Shown: piece after piece, positions 19,800 to 31,900 of the stretch
How the letters are laid out: each line of letters opens with the position of its first letter
How positions within the stretch are numbered: position 1 is the stretch's first letter
NCBI GenBank assembly: GCA_001839685.1
Contig: MLAK01001071.1
Location: 78,080 to 142,079 of the forward strand
Direction: 5' to 3'
Origin: Tritrichomonas foetus
Lineage: Eukaryota > Parabasalia > Tritrichomonadida > Tritrichomonadidae
DNA: 64,000 bases
The notes under the pieces: model-generated
Database searches by the model: none
What the model was told of the DNA's origin: nothing
What the model saw: the letters and a program-made list of their open reading frames with translations, nothing else
Position numbers and translations under genes: made by a program

Positions 19800-22698
19800 G
19801 CAACCAAACAAATCGTTTGAAAATATTAAAAAATGGTATTGAAAAACAAGTTGGACATTTTCACAAAATCTCTTTTTTTGATAGACTTTAGAAATGATTG
19901 TTATTGAGTTGTGTATTAAGTAAAATATCACAGAAAATTTAATTGAAAATGGAAGAAATTCTTATTCACTTTCCTCAAATTTTAAAATTTATTCAAACAA
20001 ACCTTGAACATGGTGAATTTAAAAAGTTGGAAAAAATAGATTATTTCAAAAATTTATGAGAAGGACTTTTTTTCTGAAGAGTATTCTTTTATTTCATGAA
20101 ATTATTTGAATGCATCTCGCAAAAACAAAAACATTTCTTTCAAAAAAAACTAGAGTGATGGAATATTAAGGATAAACTCCGGTGAAGTGATGTGAAGAAT
20201 CATTCTTCAATGGATGACNNCGGGATCAAAAAGTTTGTTCATATTCTGAGCATTTGAATGATGTAAAATATTAGGGTCCCTTTTCAGATTGACCTAAAGG
20301 TCAAAATGAATAAGATACAAATATCGAAAACAAAAGTATTGCAAAGCAATTAAACAAACAATCTAATAAAATCTTTTGAAGCAAACATAAAGCTTGACGC
20401 AACTCATCTCATTTTCTCTTATCTAATTTCTGATTTCAGATTGATTCAAATGTTTTTTATCTTTCAGTAATTTTCCATAGNNNNNNNNNNNNNNNNNNNN
20501 NNNNNNNNNNNNNNNNNNNNNNNNNNNNNNNNNNNNNNNNNNNNNNNNNNNNNNNNNNNNNNNNNNNNNNNNNNNNNNNNNNNNNNNNNNNNNNNNNNNN
20601 NNNNNNNNNNNNNNNNNNNNNNNNNNNNNNNNNNNNNNNNNNNNNNNNNNNNNNNNNNNNNNNNNNNNNNNNNNNNNNNNNNNNNNNNNNNNNNNNNNNN
20701 NNNNNNNNNNNNNNNNNNNNNNNNNNNNNNNNNNNNNNNNNNNNNNNNNNNNNNNNNNNNNNNNNNNNNNNNNNNNNNNNNNNNNNNNNNNNNNNNNNNN
20801 NNNNNNNNNNNNNNNNNNNNNNNNNNNNNNNNNNNNNNNNNNNNNNNNNNNNNNNNNNNNNNNNNNNNNNNNNNNNNNNNNNNNNNNNNNNNNNNNNNNN
20901 NNNNNNNNNNNNNNNNNNNNNNNNNNNNNNNNNNNNNNNNNNNNNNNNNNNNNNNNNNNNNNNNNNNNNNNNNNNNNNNNNNNNNNNNNNNNNNNNNNNN
21001 NNNNNNNNNNNNNNNNNNNNNNNNNNNNNCAATTAAAAATTATTCTAAAGAATTTAATACAATTGATCGATTCAACTTATGGTATCCCAACAATAAAACT
21101 ATCATTGATCCATGACTAACTCATAAATTTAATCAGATGTATTTTTTAAAAAAATTATATAAAATTCCACAAATAAAAGGGGTTTATGTTTAAAAAGATT
21201 TGAAGATAAAGTAGAAGAAGAAAACGAACGATAAATAAGTTTAAATAAAGATTCAATGATGGATAAACTTGAAGAATACATGAAGAAGATAGCATAACTC
21301 TTTTAGCATTAAAAAAGCTGTTATTGATATTCAAACAAACCTGAAAAATGGAATATATAAACATATGTTAAATTTTGCAAGCATTGACCGTTTGATGCAG
21401 CAAGATACATTAATGGATGATTAGAAATTTCCGATCTTTTTGATATCGAACATGATTATCGATAATCCCAATATTGATCTGCGATCTCAAATTCAGAACA
21501 TGACTATCACTGATGAACCTTGTAAATCAATGAAAAAGTAGATATGATCATTACTAATTAATTTCGAATCATCTTTGTCAGTTTTTGAAATAGAAAATCT
21601 CGAATTTCGCAAACTGATGAGTCTTTCATTAAACTATAATGCATTATGATTTAGTAGGTAAATATGAAGGAAACTCCAATTTCCTCAATTAAGTCTAAAT
21701 TACTGGGAGAATTTGGCTGGAGATAGTGATTCCGATATGTTCGAAACTACCTTATGGTTCAATGAAATACGAAACGAACCAATATAAAGAAAAATCTGTT
21801 CGAACCATTTCCGGCTAGCCCTGAACAAAGCACAAATCGGTTTGAGTTTGTGATTTACTCTACTTGACATTCTACATTTCAAATGGAGCAACGCTTGCAA
21901 CAGCATTTCAGATATCAAAATTATAATATTGAAGTTTTCATTTGCACTATCACTGAGAAAATGTTCGAAATGATTTTTCATAGATTAGAGATATTGCTAG
22001 TATGATTGATTCTTCAAAAGCATTTTACATTCTTTCGTGTTAAAACTCTATTTTATAAGCAAAATTTCAGCCGTTTTGTTTGCTAATTCACTAAAAAATA
22101 ATTCTGCAAGCAATCATAATAATAAAAATACATTTAGTCAATTATAAGTTGAATGTTTATAAAGAATATAGATGAAGGTCTTAATCTTCTTTTGATTGCG
22201 AAGTTTTCTTTATCGCCTTTATTATTAGAATATTGAGTCATAAAATTATTAATTTAAATATTGATTCTCTTCGTATGATTTTAAAAATACATAATCAAAG
22301 ACATTAAATTAAAGTATATACAATTCAATAAAACAAATGGTTGATTCATCATAACACAATTACTGAATAGAGCCGGTTTTTCTATAGAATAATATCTGAT
22401 GAAGGAACAAAAAGAAAAGAGATAAAGGGTTGATCTATTTTATTAAAGTTGTTTAACTTCTTGCATAATTATGAAGAGGGTCTCTCAAATATATAAAGAT
22501 ACCTAACTTATCCAGATTTTTCTCAAACTTTATGCATACACGCATACATTTTTTTGACCAAAAATAAAAAATAATATAAAAGAAATAGAAAATCAATGTG
22601 AGAAATGAACCAAGGTCGATTTGATGAACACAGTCCTCAACCTATAAAATGAGAGAAAGGTATGAAATCATTAGTTCGAACCTGTTTTTAGCACTGGG
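19800..22698. other. Gene-poor region containing an assembly gap
   Basis: No supported gene. The flanks of the gap are AT-rich with frequent stops. Some stretches (about 21360-21600, 21700-22000, 22160-22230) have mildly coding-like composition and may be very old relics, but the frames break constantly and no domain can be named. Two Ns occur at 20219-20220. Confidence 0.45.
20481..21029. other. Assembly gap (549 N)
   Basis: A continuous run of N. Any gene or repeat inside is invisible. The open frame over this run on the minus strand is an artefact of N translation. Confidence 0.99.
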
Positions 22699-22839
22699 TC
22701 CCCAAGGATTGGTTCAACCACAATCGTGGAGCCACTTCGGTTCGTAAGCCAATGAACAGACTCTGCTCTAACATACTCATCGGGCTATTGATTTGAGTGG
22801 ATGCCAAGTGGCCCGAGCTTTCGGAACCAGGGTTGGGGA
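22699..22839. ncRNA. Candidate structured non-coding RNA in a GC-rich island
   Basis: About 140-150 nt of roughly half G+C inside DNA of about 25-30% G+C, with no open frame. Nested complementary segments suggest a fold: a closing helix TCCCCAA (22699-22705) with TTGGGGA (22833-22839); ATTGGTT (22708-22714) with AGCCAAT (22747-22753, one G-T); hairpin CCAC-AATC-GTGG (22718-22729); and TCGGGC (22780-22785) with GCCCGA (22811-22816). These helices do not cross. GAACAGACTC (22754-22763) recalls a conserved block of nuclear RNase P RNA as I remember it, and CGTAAGCCAATGA loosely recalls U4, but the rest of either RNA is not recognisable. The minus strand has a T-run at its 5' side, the plus strand none at its 3' side, so orientation is undecided. 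TTCGAACC at 22675-22682 resembles a pol III B box but does not fold as a tRNA. Confidence 0.4.
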
Positions 22840-23367
22840 AAAAAAAGTGGATTCCAAAAAAAAATGTTGAGAGTCATTTAGAAATAGAATCATATAAAAA
22901 TAATATTAAATAGTTTAGTCAAAGCATGCCAATATAAATGCATCTAGAATTATATGCAAATTACATTGAAAATGTCAAAAAGGTTCTTGAAGGTGACATG
23001 CTGGCATATAAGAAATCCAACACGTCAAAAATAACATAAATAAAAGTGAATAAAATTGTCACTGTGACATATAAAAAGATCACAACGACATAAAAATCTA
23101 ATTCTAAAATATATATTCAAAAAATGTTGCAAGTAATACCAAATAAACTGATTCATCAACATGTAATGATAGAAAACTTCAAAATAAGTGAAGTTGAACA
23201 TGATGTGAGCCTCAACTTTTTCAGTGCCTATACAGTCACATATTCTGTAAAACAGACCATATAAACATTGAAAAAAAAATCGGGATACCATGAGTGAAAT
23301 CAGTGAGTGGCATTACTTATATAGATGCAACAGGAGATTTTGAAGTAGTAAACTGAGTAGACTAGAA
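22840..23367. other. Intergenic AT-rich DNA
   Basis: About 530 nt downstream of the structured island. An 88-codon minus-strand frame (23025-23291) is rich in Phe, Tyr, Cys and Ile, as expected from AT-rich DNA, and shows no domain. Nothing is called here. Confidence 0.45.
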
Positions 23368-23916
23368 TTAATCAAAATGATCAAAAAGTTGGTCAGGCTT
23401 GTCATATGAGTCGAATATAAATTCGGGCTGGTCTTCAAAGAAGAAGTCTTGAAGATCTTCTTTTGTTTCAATTTCAATTATGACACTATTATTAAGATTT
23501 GTGGAATTGACGATTTCTTGTGAATCTTCCATCGTGTTTGCTTCTTCATAAACGTCTTCGAAGAAAAGATGAGGATCATATTCGAAATTTGTATTGGTTA
23601 CCATATATTTTGAGGTATTTTCGTATGTTGGAAGAATTTGAGGTTCTGGCGAAGATATTTGAGATGCATTGGCTGTAATTATTGGCATGATTATAGCGCG
23701 TTTAATTATTGGCATAGGAACTTTTGCTGGTTGAGAAATTTCCTCCATCATCGATTTGATATTTCGAGGAGACTGCTTTTGGAATTTGCTGAGGTGCCTC
23801 CCATATTTATCAAGGTCAAAAGTTTTTTCAACTGTACCATTATCATCAATAATCGAAATGGTTTTCCATAATGAATCTAATCTTCGTTTCAGCATTTGAA
23901 AGGGAAAAAGTGTCAT
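23368..23916 (-). CDS. Unrecognised 182-aa protein with acidic C-terminus
   Basis: Not recognised. It starts at ATG 23914-23916. Seen: an N-terminal amphipathic basic helix (MLKRRLDSLWKTI), a Pro/Ile-rich middle (VPMPIIKRAIIMPII) and a strongly acidic, aromatic C-terminal half ending DYDKPDQLFDHFD-like (FDSYDKPDQLFDHFD). The composition is far from that of random AT-rich DNA, which supports a real gene. The acidic-aromatic tail resembles transcriptional activation regions such as those in E2F/DP-type or Myb-type proteins, but no DNA-binding domain is present. It might be the C-terminal exon or remnant of a longer regulator. No initiator-like box is obvious within 25 nt of the ATG. Confidence 0.55.
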   Translation of the reverse strand: MTLFPFQMLKRRLDSLWKTISIIDDNGTVEKTFDLDKYGRHLSKFQKQSPRNIKSMMEEISQPAKVPMPIIKRAIIMPIITANASQISSPEPQILPTYENTSKYMVTNTNFEYDPHLFFEDVYEEANTMEDSQEIVNSTNLNNSVIIEIETKEDLQDFFFEDQPEFIFDSYDKPDQLFDHFD

Positions 23917-24218
23917 GCTGTTTATATTAAATAATTCAATACATCATTTCATTCTGACTAAAAATGAAGTGACATCAGAGAACGTTTACTTCATCTTAGT
24001 GGAAATTCACCGGTCAATGAGCCCACCAAATCACGTTTATTAATTCTTAACGAAACAGGTGAAATTGAAGAGCAATTAACCTTAGTTTTCAAAATATTAA
24101 GTGACTTCATAGAAAAAAATGTTGTCAAATAAAAATTTGTCTCAATCTTTTTATTTTTTAATGCCATTTTAATAATATCTGAAAAAGTGAATAACAGTGA
24201 CTAAAATTCAAAGTCTAT
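23917..24218. other. Divergent promoter region
   Basis: About 300 nt between the minus-strand acidic-protein gene and the plus-strand BTB-like/F5/8C gene, so it should carry both promoters. A short coding-like stretch around 24000-24120 (the complement of no known gene) is too short to call. Confidence 0.4.
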
Positions 24219-24225
24219 TCAATTT
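24219..24225 (+). promoter_or_regulatory. Initiator-like TCAATTT box
   Basis: TCAATTT lies 2 nt before the ATG at 24228. The same box precedes the PQ-loop gene start, and TCATT forms precede three others in this window. It fits a trichomonad initiator with a very short 5' leader. Confidence 0.4.
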
Positions 24226-24227
24226 AA

Positions 24228-25538
24228 ATGATTAACACATTAGCACTCGGTCAGAGAGCGATTAAAGGAGTCTTATCCAGCAACTGGGCTCCAGAATTTA
24301 CGTTTAAATTTGTACTGACTGATGATGATGATTTTCAAATTAAAACTAATATGATAAAAGCATGCTTCTTATCTTCAAAAGTATGCCATAATTTGAATTC
24401 TGACCCAACAATAGATAGTATAAAAATAGAAATAAAGAAAGTTTCTAAAAAGATGATAAGAAACTTTTTTCAGCTAATTGATGATGAATTAAAATTAGAA
24501 TTAAATGCTAGTAATAGTGAAACATATTTTGAAATAGCACAGGCATTAGGCACAGAAGATATTATTGAAGAACTGAACAAAATTTATGATTCAAATGAAA
24601 AACTTTCCATAAATAATGCAATCCATAGATTAACTCGAAAAATGCATTCTAAGCAAAATTATTCAGCAGAATTAAGCTTATGTGCACAAAATTTAACTTC
24701 TTTAGTGTTAACAGATTCATTTGGTTGTTTCTTTGATCGAGAAAAATTCGAAATATTAAGAGAAATATTAGAAGTATATAGTACAATAGCTGGTGATCCA
24801 CAACATGAACATAGTATCTTTACATATTTATATGAAAATTTCGAATCCAAAGAATTTCTGGAATTAGCTTCATATTTACATTTAAAACTTCTTCATGGGG
24901 AAGATATATCATACATGATGCAAAGATTATCAGAAGATAATATTTGTTCTCAAACAATACAAGCTCTTAAAATTTTCTTCGGGTCGGAAACTAATCAATT
25001 AATGACAACTTCCTCAAAATGCACCAAAGTTGTTAGGATGATGCCATTTACAGGAATATTTGATAAATTAAGAAATGATTATGGAGGGAATCCAGAAAAA
25101 ACAAAAGTAATTGAAATAATTACAACAGATTCATCAAGATTCCCTGTTTCTAATGCTTTGAACTATAATGACAAAACTTGTTTTTATAATAAGATGAAAT
25201 CAATAGAACATACATATATAATATTTAATTTTAAGAGTTTCAAGGTAAGTATTTCAGGATATGAATTAAAAACTCGAATAGCAAACCAAAGATATAATTT
25301 CCCAAAAAGTTGGTTGATTCAAGGATCAAATGATATGCATTCATGGACAACTTTGGATCAGAAAAATCATTGTTATGATTTAGAAGGAGCAAATAAAAGT
25401 AAATATTTTCAGGTAAAGATGAACCAACAAGAAAAATTTCAATATATTAAATATCAACAACTTAGTAATTTTGGTGGCTATAACGAACAGAATCAAATAT
25501 CTCTTGCTGCTATTGAATTCTATGGAAATATCTATTAA
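24228..25538 (+). CDS. BTB-like protein with C-terminal F5/8C domain
   Basis: A 436-residue protein of the same trichomonad family as the gene at 4365-6020, here intact. Seen: a divergent BTB/POZ-like N-terminus (FKFVLTDDDDFQIKTNMIKACFLSSKV), a BACK-like helical middle, and from about residue 275 a discoidin-like F5/8C domain with GYELKTRIANQRYNFPKSW, LIQGSNDMHSWTTLD and the usual terminal strand LAAIEFYGNIY before the stop. Unlike its paralogue it has little coiled coil. F5/8C folds bind carbohydrate, lipid or protein; no signal peptide is present, so it is probably cytosolic and used for protein contacts. BTB partners often bring substrates to cullin-3 ligases, but that role is not shown here. 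Confidence 0.88.
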   Translation: MINTLALGQRAIKGVLSSNWAPEFTFKFVLTDDDDFQIKTNMIKACFLSSKVCHNLNSDPTIDSIKIEIKKVSKKMIRNFFQLIDDELKLELNASNSETYFEIAQALGTEDIIEELNKIYDSNEKLSINNAIHRLTRKMHSKQNYSAELSLCAQNLTSLVLTDSFGCFFDREKFEILREILEVYSTIAGDPQHEHSIFTYLYENFESKEFLELASYLHLKLLHGEDISYMMQRLSEDNICSQTIQALKIFFGSETNQLMTTSSKCTKVVRMMPFTGIFDKLRNDYGGNPEKTKVIEIITTDSSRFPVSNALNYNDKTCFYNKMKSIEHTYIIFNFKSFKVSISGYELKTRIANQRYNFPKSWLIQGSNDMHSWTTLDQKNHCYDLEGANKSKYFQVKMNQQEKFQYIKYQQLSNFGGYNEQNQISLAAIEFYGNIY

Positions 25539-25996
25539 AATATTATTAAAATATCTATTAAAACAATATTAGTTTTTCTGATGACATCATATCATGAAAT
25601 GATTTTAAATCTAGTATTTTACAACAATAATTGATTGCAGGGGCAAGAAACTTGACCTCTTCTTTACCCACTTCCATATTGTTAATCTCAAAAGCTTTGG
25701 TTAACTTCGAAAAAATAAATCTCGTAATGCCTGTTATTATATTCTCTCTCCTTTAGAAAAATAAAGTACTAATAAAACCTATAGCTATAATTTTTAGAAC
25801 TTTGCAGTTGATGATTCAATACAATAAAATCAAATTTGTTTTATTTTTTATAAAATATTCTATATATGTATTTTTTGTTTGAAATCATGAATATGAAATC
25901 AAAAATAGTGGTTTTTAATCTGTTCTTTGAGGTTGTTAAAAGGTATTAGAATAGAGGAAAATATGACATATCTCGAAAACAGCTTTTTCAGAAAAA
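25539..25996. other. Intergenic region upstream of the TOR-type gene
   Basis: About 460 nt with no coding frame. CTTTTTCAGA occurs 6-16 nt before the ATG at 25997, and a similar CTTTTTCAGA occurs 16-25 nt before the HYDIN-type ATG at 54560, so it may be a shared start-site element of long genes. No repeat or RNA is seen. Confidence 0.4.
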
Positions 25997-28900
25997 ATGT
26001 ATGCGACATATAATATTTGTGAGAATGTAACATTTCCCTGGCTTTTTGAGAATCTACAAACATATATCATGAAATTAGAGGAATTAGAAATTCCTCGAAC
26101 ATGCCAAGAAATGCAGCAGACTTTTGAAACGTATTATCTCACATTTTATATTCAAATGATTCGAATGAGCAATAATAATTTAAATTCTTATGTTCAAACG
26201 TTTATAGATTTGCTCACCGAGATGGCAAGAAGTCGCCCAACTACACCAAATGTTATTCGTGCGGCAATGGGCGTTGTTGCACTTCATCGGTTTGGATATA
26301 AAAATTTTTATCAATTAACGATCATTTTCGACCGTTTACTTCCACAAATTGATGTAGAATATGTTAAATTTATGAGCTGGTGTGCTGGAAGACTTATTCA
26401 TCATCCAAAAATTGATCAAAATAGATATGTCGTGCACTTGTTTGATCGGCTTGTTGGGTGGTCTCGTGCAAAAGGACGACGGGCTCGTCCATTAGCAGCT
26501 ACTTATTTACTCACAGCACTTGCTACAAATGCAGGAAGTTCAGTTATTGGATTTTTGCCAACTCTGAAATCAGTGATGTGGCTTTTAGTTTCTCACCAAT
26601 CAACTCAAGTCCTTCGAGCAACTGCAGATGCAATATCCATGTTCACTAGAGCCATTATTCGCTATCGTAGAAGTGAATTAAATTCTTACTTACATTTTTT
26701 TTCACAACTTTGTCTAAAATTACTTCATTTTGGTGCACCGATTCGTGAATATGCAGCTTTAATTCTTTATGAACAATTGATAAAGAGTAGTCCTGATTAT
26801 TTTTTGCCGAAAATGATGGATTTATATTATTCAATTATTGATGCAATTGCTGATGAACCAATGTTAGTGATTGGTTCATCATTTTGTACATTGTGTGCTT
26901 TATCTCTTGTTGACTCGAAACTATTTGTTGATAAAATAGCAGATGATCTTTTTTCTCAAGTAGAAATTGTTATTTTTGAATTTCCTAAAGAAGTTGTTGA
27001 TGCAATTTCACTCCTTTGTAAAACAATTCCAGATTTCATTGAAGATAAAATCGATATATTGAAAAGTTATGTGAATGAGTTAGTTAGTGAATCAGACAGT
27101 GCTTTTTCATTATTAACTGCTTTAATAAATCAATTTGGTGCAAAAGCACTACCAATTGAAGAAAAAATAATTAATGAACTATTAAAAACAAACATTAATC
27201 CTCCATACTACCAATTTTTTGTAGCTTTGGCAAATGTTCAAGGATTTTATGAAAATACTCCAAAGTTACTTTGTGAACGAATTAAAACAGAATTACATCG
27301 ACCGGGATCACAAATCATTGATATTCTTGAATTAATATCTCAATTACCTACAAATTCCTTATATGACAATAAAGGCTTACTTGATGAAGTTGCTCTGCTT
27401 AATCGTTCTGAATCTGGATTAATTCGAAGTGCAATACCGAAAGCTATTTTTAATTTAGGAATTGCTGATCCCAATATTTCAACAATGGACACAATTATGT
27501 TATTGATCCAAAATGCCATAAATGAGCATTCTTCATATGTTCGAAGATCAACTCTTAAAGTGTTACATCAGAATTGTTGTGAACTGCTTGCATCACCTGA
27601 AATTCTTCAGCATTTTCAAATCTTTTTAAATGATGATTCAGTGAGTGTTAAAAAAATAACTTTCCAAATTTTTGCATCAATTGCTCAATTGAATCCTTTA
27701 CCTGTTTCTGCTTATACACGATTTGCAATTCTTGATGCATTTTTCATTATTAGACATACTCCCTCCATTCGCGAAGTTGCAAGATATGTTGGCACTTTAC
27801 CTTATTTGGTTAAAGCTGCAACACCAACAATAAAGGCATATTCTGGTGGATTTATTGATATTTCCTTATCAATGTTGACTCAACCAACACCAAAATTTGT
27901 TAATTTTATGGAAGAAGATGCATTTAACACAATTTTAATCGGTGTGATCGATTCACTTGCTTTATTAGCACCAATTGATTCAAAACAAGTAGCATACTAT
28001 GGTGATATAATTATTCCTTTAATTTGTGATATTTTATTAGTTAATGAAAATCGTTTATTATCATTATCTATTTTAAATCTAATACACGTTCTTTTAAGCG
28101 CACCTTCTGCCAATAAACAATATCGAGAGAAAGCACCTTTAATATTTTCTGCATGTTCGAAATTTTTGGCTAAAACTCATTCAAGAAAAGCCAGAATCGC
28201 AACTCTGAAATCACTTGGTGCAATTGGTGTTTTAGAGGTTCATCAGAAAGCTCCACCAACAAATTGTGAATCACCTGAAAATATCGAGGATTCACTTGCT
28301 CGACAGTTCTTTCATCCTTCAAGAGATGCTGAAAATAGTAGTCTTGATGAATCTTTATTACTTAAGGGTGACAATTCAATTTCTCAATATTATACATTAA
28401 TTGTATCATCTTCACTTTTAGAAATCTTAAAAGACGATAGTATGCATGAATATTATGAGGATGTTGTTAATGCTCTTGTTCAGGTATTAAAAATGCCAAG
28501 AATGTTTTTACTTGGATATTTTGATACTTTTGTTTCCAGACTTCTTGAACTAATGGAAAATTCTGATGATGAGCACATCAAAATATTTATGCCATACTTT
28601 TCACAATTAATTAACACATCATCACATAATACTTCCCCTTTTCTTAAACGATCTTTATCGTTAATTCATAAAAGATTTTGTCCTTATTTAGCTTCACAGT
28701 TTCTTGATGTGATTTTGGCCTTTCTGAATTCAATGAGAGATGGTTATTCACCTTATGCATCTGATACAATTTGTTTATTAATGAGTTGTTTAGATGATTT
28801 TAAAGTAAATGATGAAACAGTTTCAATTCAATGCCTTTCAGCTTTAGAAATTCTTGGAATATATGCAATAGAGCTACTTTATCTAATTGTTCCTTCAGTT

Positions 28901-31900
28901 AGTCATGCAATTTTATGTGAACAAACATTAATTAAAGTTCGAATCACAGGTTTAGAAACACTAATGTCGCTTTCCAAAAATGTTGATATGTATCCTTATT
29001 TAGGATCAATTATTCGTGCTGTTTCATTTAGCATTTATCATCATGATATGAAAACCAGAAATGTAGCATATGAATTGTTATATACTTTAATTAAAGCACA
29101 AGGATTTAATTTCATCAAATGCGCATCTCCACTTCTAATTTCATTAAAAGAAGAGAAAATGGAAACTGATTATTTAATTAGTTTAATTCAAAAATGCAAA
29201 ATTGAAAGCGAAAGTATGTCTGTTCATAAATTCAAACCAATTCGAACATCAGAATATAAATCACAAAGAAGACCATCTACTGTTTTCCTTCCATTAGAAC
29301 AAATTCATCCATTTTCTGAAGAAGCAATTATAGTTCGAATTCGAACTCCAAATGTTGGACGACATACGGATCAATGGATGAGATCCTTAGTTTTAGCGGT
29401 AATTTCTAACTCTCCATCTGATCCAATCCGTGCTTGTTCATCTTTGGTTTCGTCTTATTATCCACTTGCATTGAAACTATCTAATTCTGCATTTTTAAGT
29501 TGCTGGACATTTATTTCTGAACAAGGCAAACAAACAATCATTGAGACATTTAAACAACTTCTTCTTGCACCTGAAAATTATGAAGGTGTAATGAGAGAAC
29601 TTTATGGATTGTTAGTCTTCATGGATAAAATTGAACGGCCTTTTGATAAACAAATTTTAAAACCTGAAGAAATCGTACAAGCTTGTATGAGATATGGGGG
29701 TGCTGCTTTAGCTTTACATACTCAACAATCGATTTTTTATGAAAATCCTGAAAATATAAATTCTATAGGCCATTTAATTGATATTTTTGTTCAAACTGGA
29801 GATATGCAAAATGCTCTTGGCGTTTGGAGAAGATGTCAACTAAAGAATAGTACATTAAATAAAATTGATGTTTTAACAAGATTAAAAATGTGGGATCAAG
29901 TTCTACCAAATTTCAAAGAAAAGTTTAACAGAACCAGAGATTTCTCAAGTTTTTATGGAATGTCTAAGGCTATGGCATCATTAGCAATGTGGCCTCAACT
30001 TTTAGAAAATTATTCGACTTTTCAATCCTTAAAAAGCCATCAAAAAAGAGATGTTTCAATTTATTTTAGCGAAGCAGCATTACATTCAGGACGATGGGAC
30101 ATTTTAGAAGAAACTTTGAAACATGCTCCCGATGATTCTACTCGAGTTTGTGCAATGAAAGCATTGAATGCTGTTTATAAACGTGATTTGGAAGCAGTTG
30201 ATGAGAATATTTTCTATGGATTTTCTTTACTTGCTTCTAGACCTATCACTTTTTGGATTGAAAATCAAAAAATTCATCCAAAAACCATTAAAATTGCGCA
30301 AGAATTAATTGAAATCGGAGAAATGAAGAAATGGATCACTGGTGAGGCTGATACGGAAGCAATCGATATGGTTTGGAATAATAGATTGGAAACAGCACCA
30401 AGAGATTTCAATATTTGGTTCCATTTAATTGTAAATCGAGAAAGAATTATCAAGAATATTCGTGAAGATATTCTAATTAAATTCTTTTTATTAAAAAGCT
30501 CTTCCATTGGTTCAAAAATTCATATAAATGCATTTGATCTCCTTTTCCCAGATTTCAATTACCAAACGGCACCTGAACATCAAAAAATTTGTTATGTTAT
30601 CGCACATTGGAATGCTGGTGAAAGACAAAGAGCAATAAATGAAATGGAAGCTTTGACCAATGAAGTTTCTGGGGAATTGAAACGAAAATGCCACTTTTTA
30701 TATGCATCTTGGCTACTTGAAGGTGATGATGATCTTCAAACACTTCAAAAAGCTTATCAACAACTTAGTTTTGTCACAATTGATAATAATTATAGTAATA
30801 TTAACTTTGCAAATAATCATAGCGCTTTTATTTCGAATTCTGAAAAAAATCAAACACGATTTCAAAAATTGACTGTGGATTTGAAATCGCCTTCAGTTTT
30901 GGAAAAAATTCAAAGAGCGAAAGAAAATAATGGAAATTTAATATTTCCTTCACAAGTAATTACAGAATTCTCAACTGATCAATCCAATATTGAGTTATTG
31001 AGAATGTGGAGTGATGTAAATTATTCATTAATCTCTCTTGATCAACAAAATGACAAAGAATATATAAATAATGCATTAAATGCTTTAATTAAATCCTCAA
31101 ATATTTCACCTTCATTTCCAGATGTTGTTCAACTCCTCAACATTTTCTTTGATCATGCAAATGATGAAAATATTTTTAATGATACTGCACCATTTATTCG
31201 ACAACTTCCACCGAAGTTACTCATTCAAGCTTCACCACAGATTTTAATACAATTAAGCCATTCAACCGACAATGTTGCTTTCTTTGTACATGAAATTGTT
31301 TTAAAACTACTCGAAGAACATTATCATTCTCTACTGTTTCCAGTTGTTGTTATGAAAAAGTCAGCAAATAGAGCCCGTTCAATTGCTGCGAAGAAAATTT
31401 TATCTGCTTTTGAAATGAAAAAACCAAATGTTTATCAAGAAACACAGTTAATTAGGAAATCATTATTAATGGCTGCTGTTACTTGGAATGAAAAAATTCT
31501 TCAATATATAAATGATGCCTATGAACATTTCCAAAGCAAGCATTTCGATAGAGTATATGCAAATCTTGTAGCAATTATCAATATATCAAAAAAGCCAAAA
31601 TGTGAAATGCATAAATATTTTCTTCAACAATTTGGTCAAAATATCAAAAATTTAGAACAATTATTAAAAATTTTTGATCCAAAAGTTAAAAGTACAATGA
31701 CACAAATTCTAAATTGGTGTCAACAAATGCAACAATTAATTGGCGAAGAAGTTAAAAGAATTCGATTAATTCAACTTTCTTCAATTTCTCAAACACTAAG
31801 TGAAAAAACCGGTTTTGAGATTGCCGTATTAGGAACTTATAAGCCTTACCAAAAAATAAATCACATTCAGTATTTTGTTGGTCAACTTTCTGTTTATTTA

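Noticed and set aside
20457..21032. 191-codon minus-strand frame
   Set aside because: It consists almost entirely of N from the assembly gap.
22675..22682. TTCGAACC as part of a tRNA
   Set aside because: It looks like a pol III B box, but no acceptor, D or anticodon arm can be folded on either strand.
22740..22765. U4 snRNA or RNase P RNA identity for the GC-rich island
   Set aside because: Only short blocks resemble these RNAs. The U6-pairing segment of U4 and the other conserved blocks of RNase P RNA are not seen, so no name is given.
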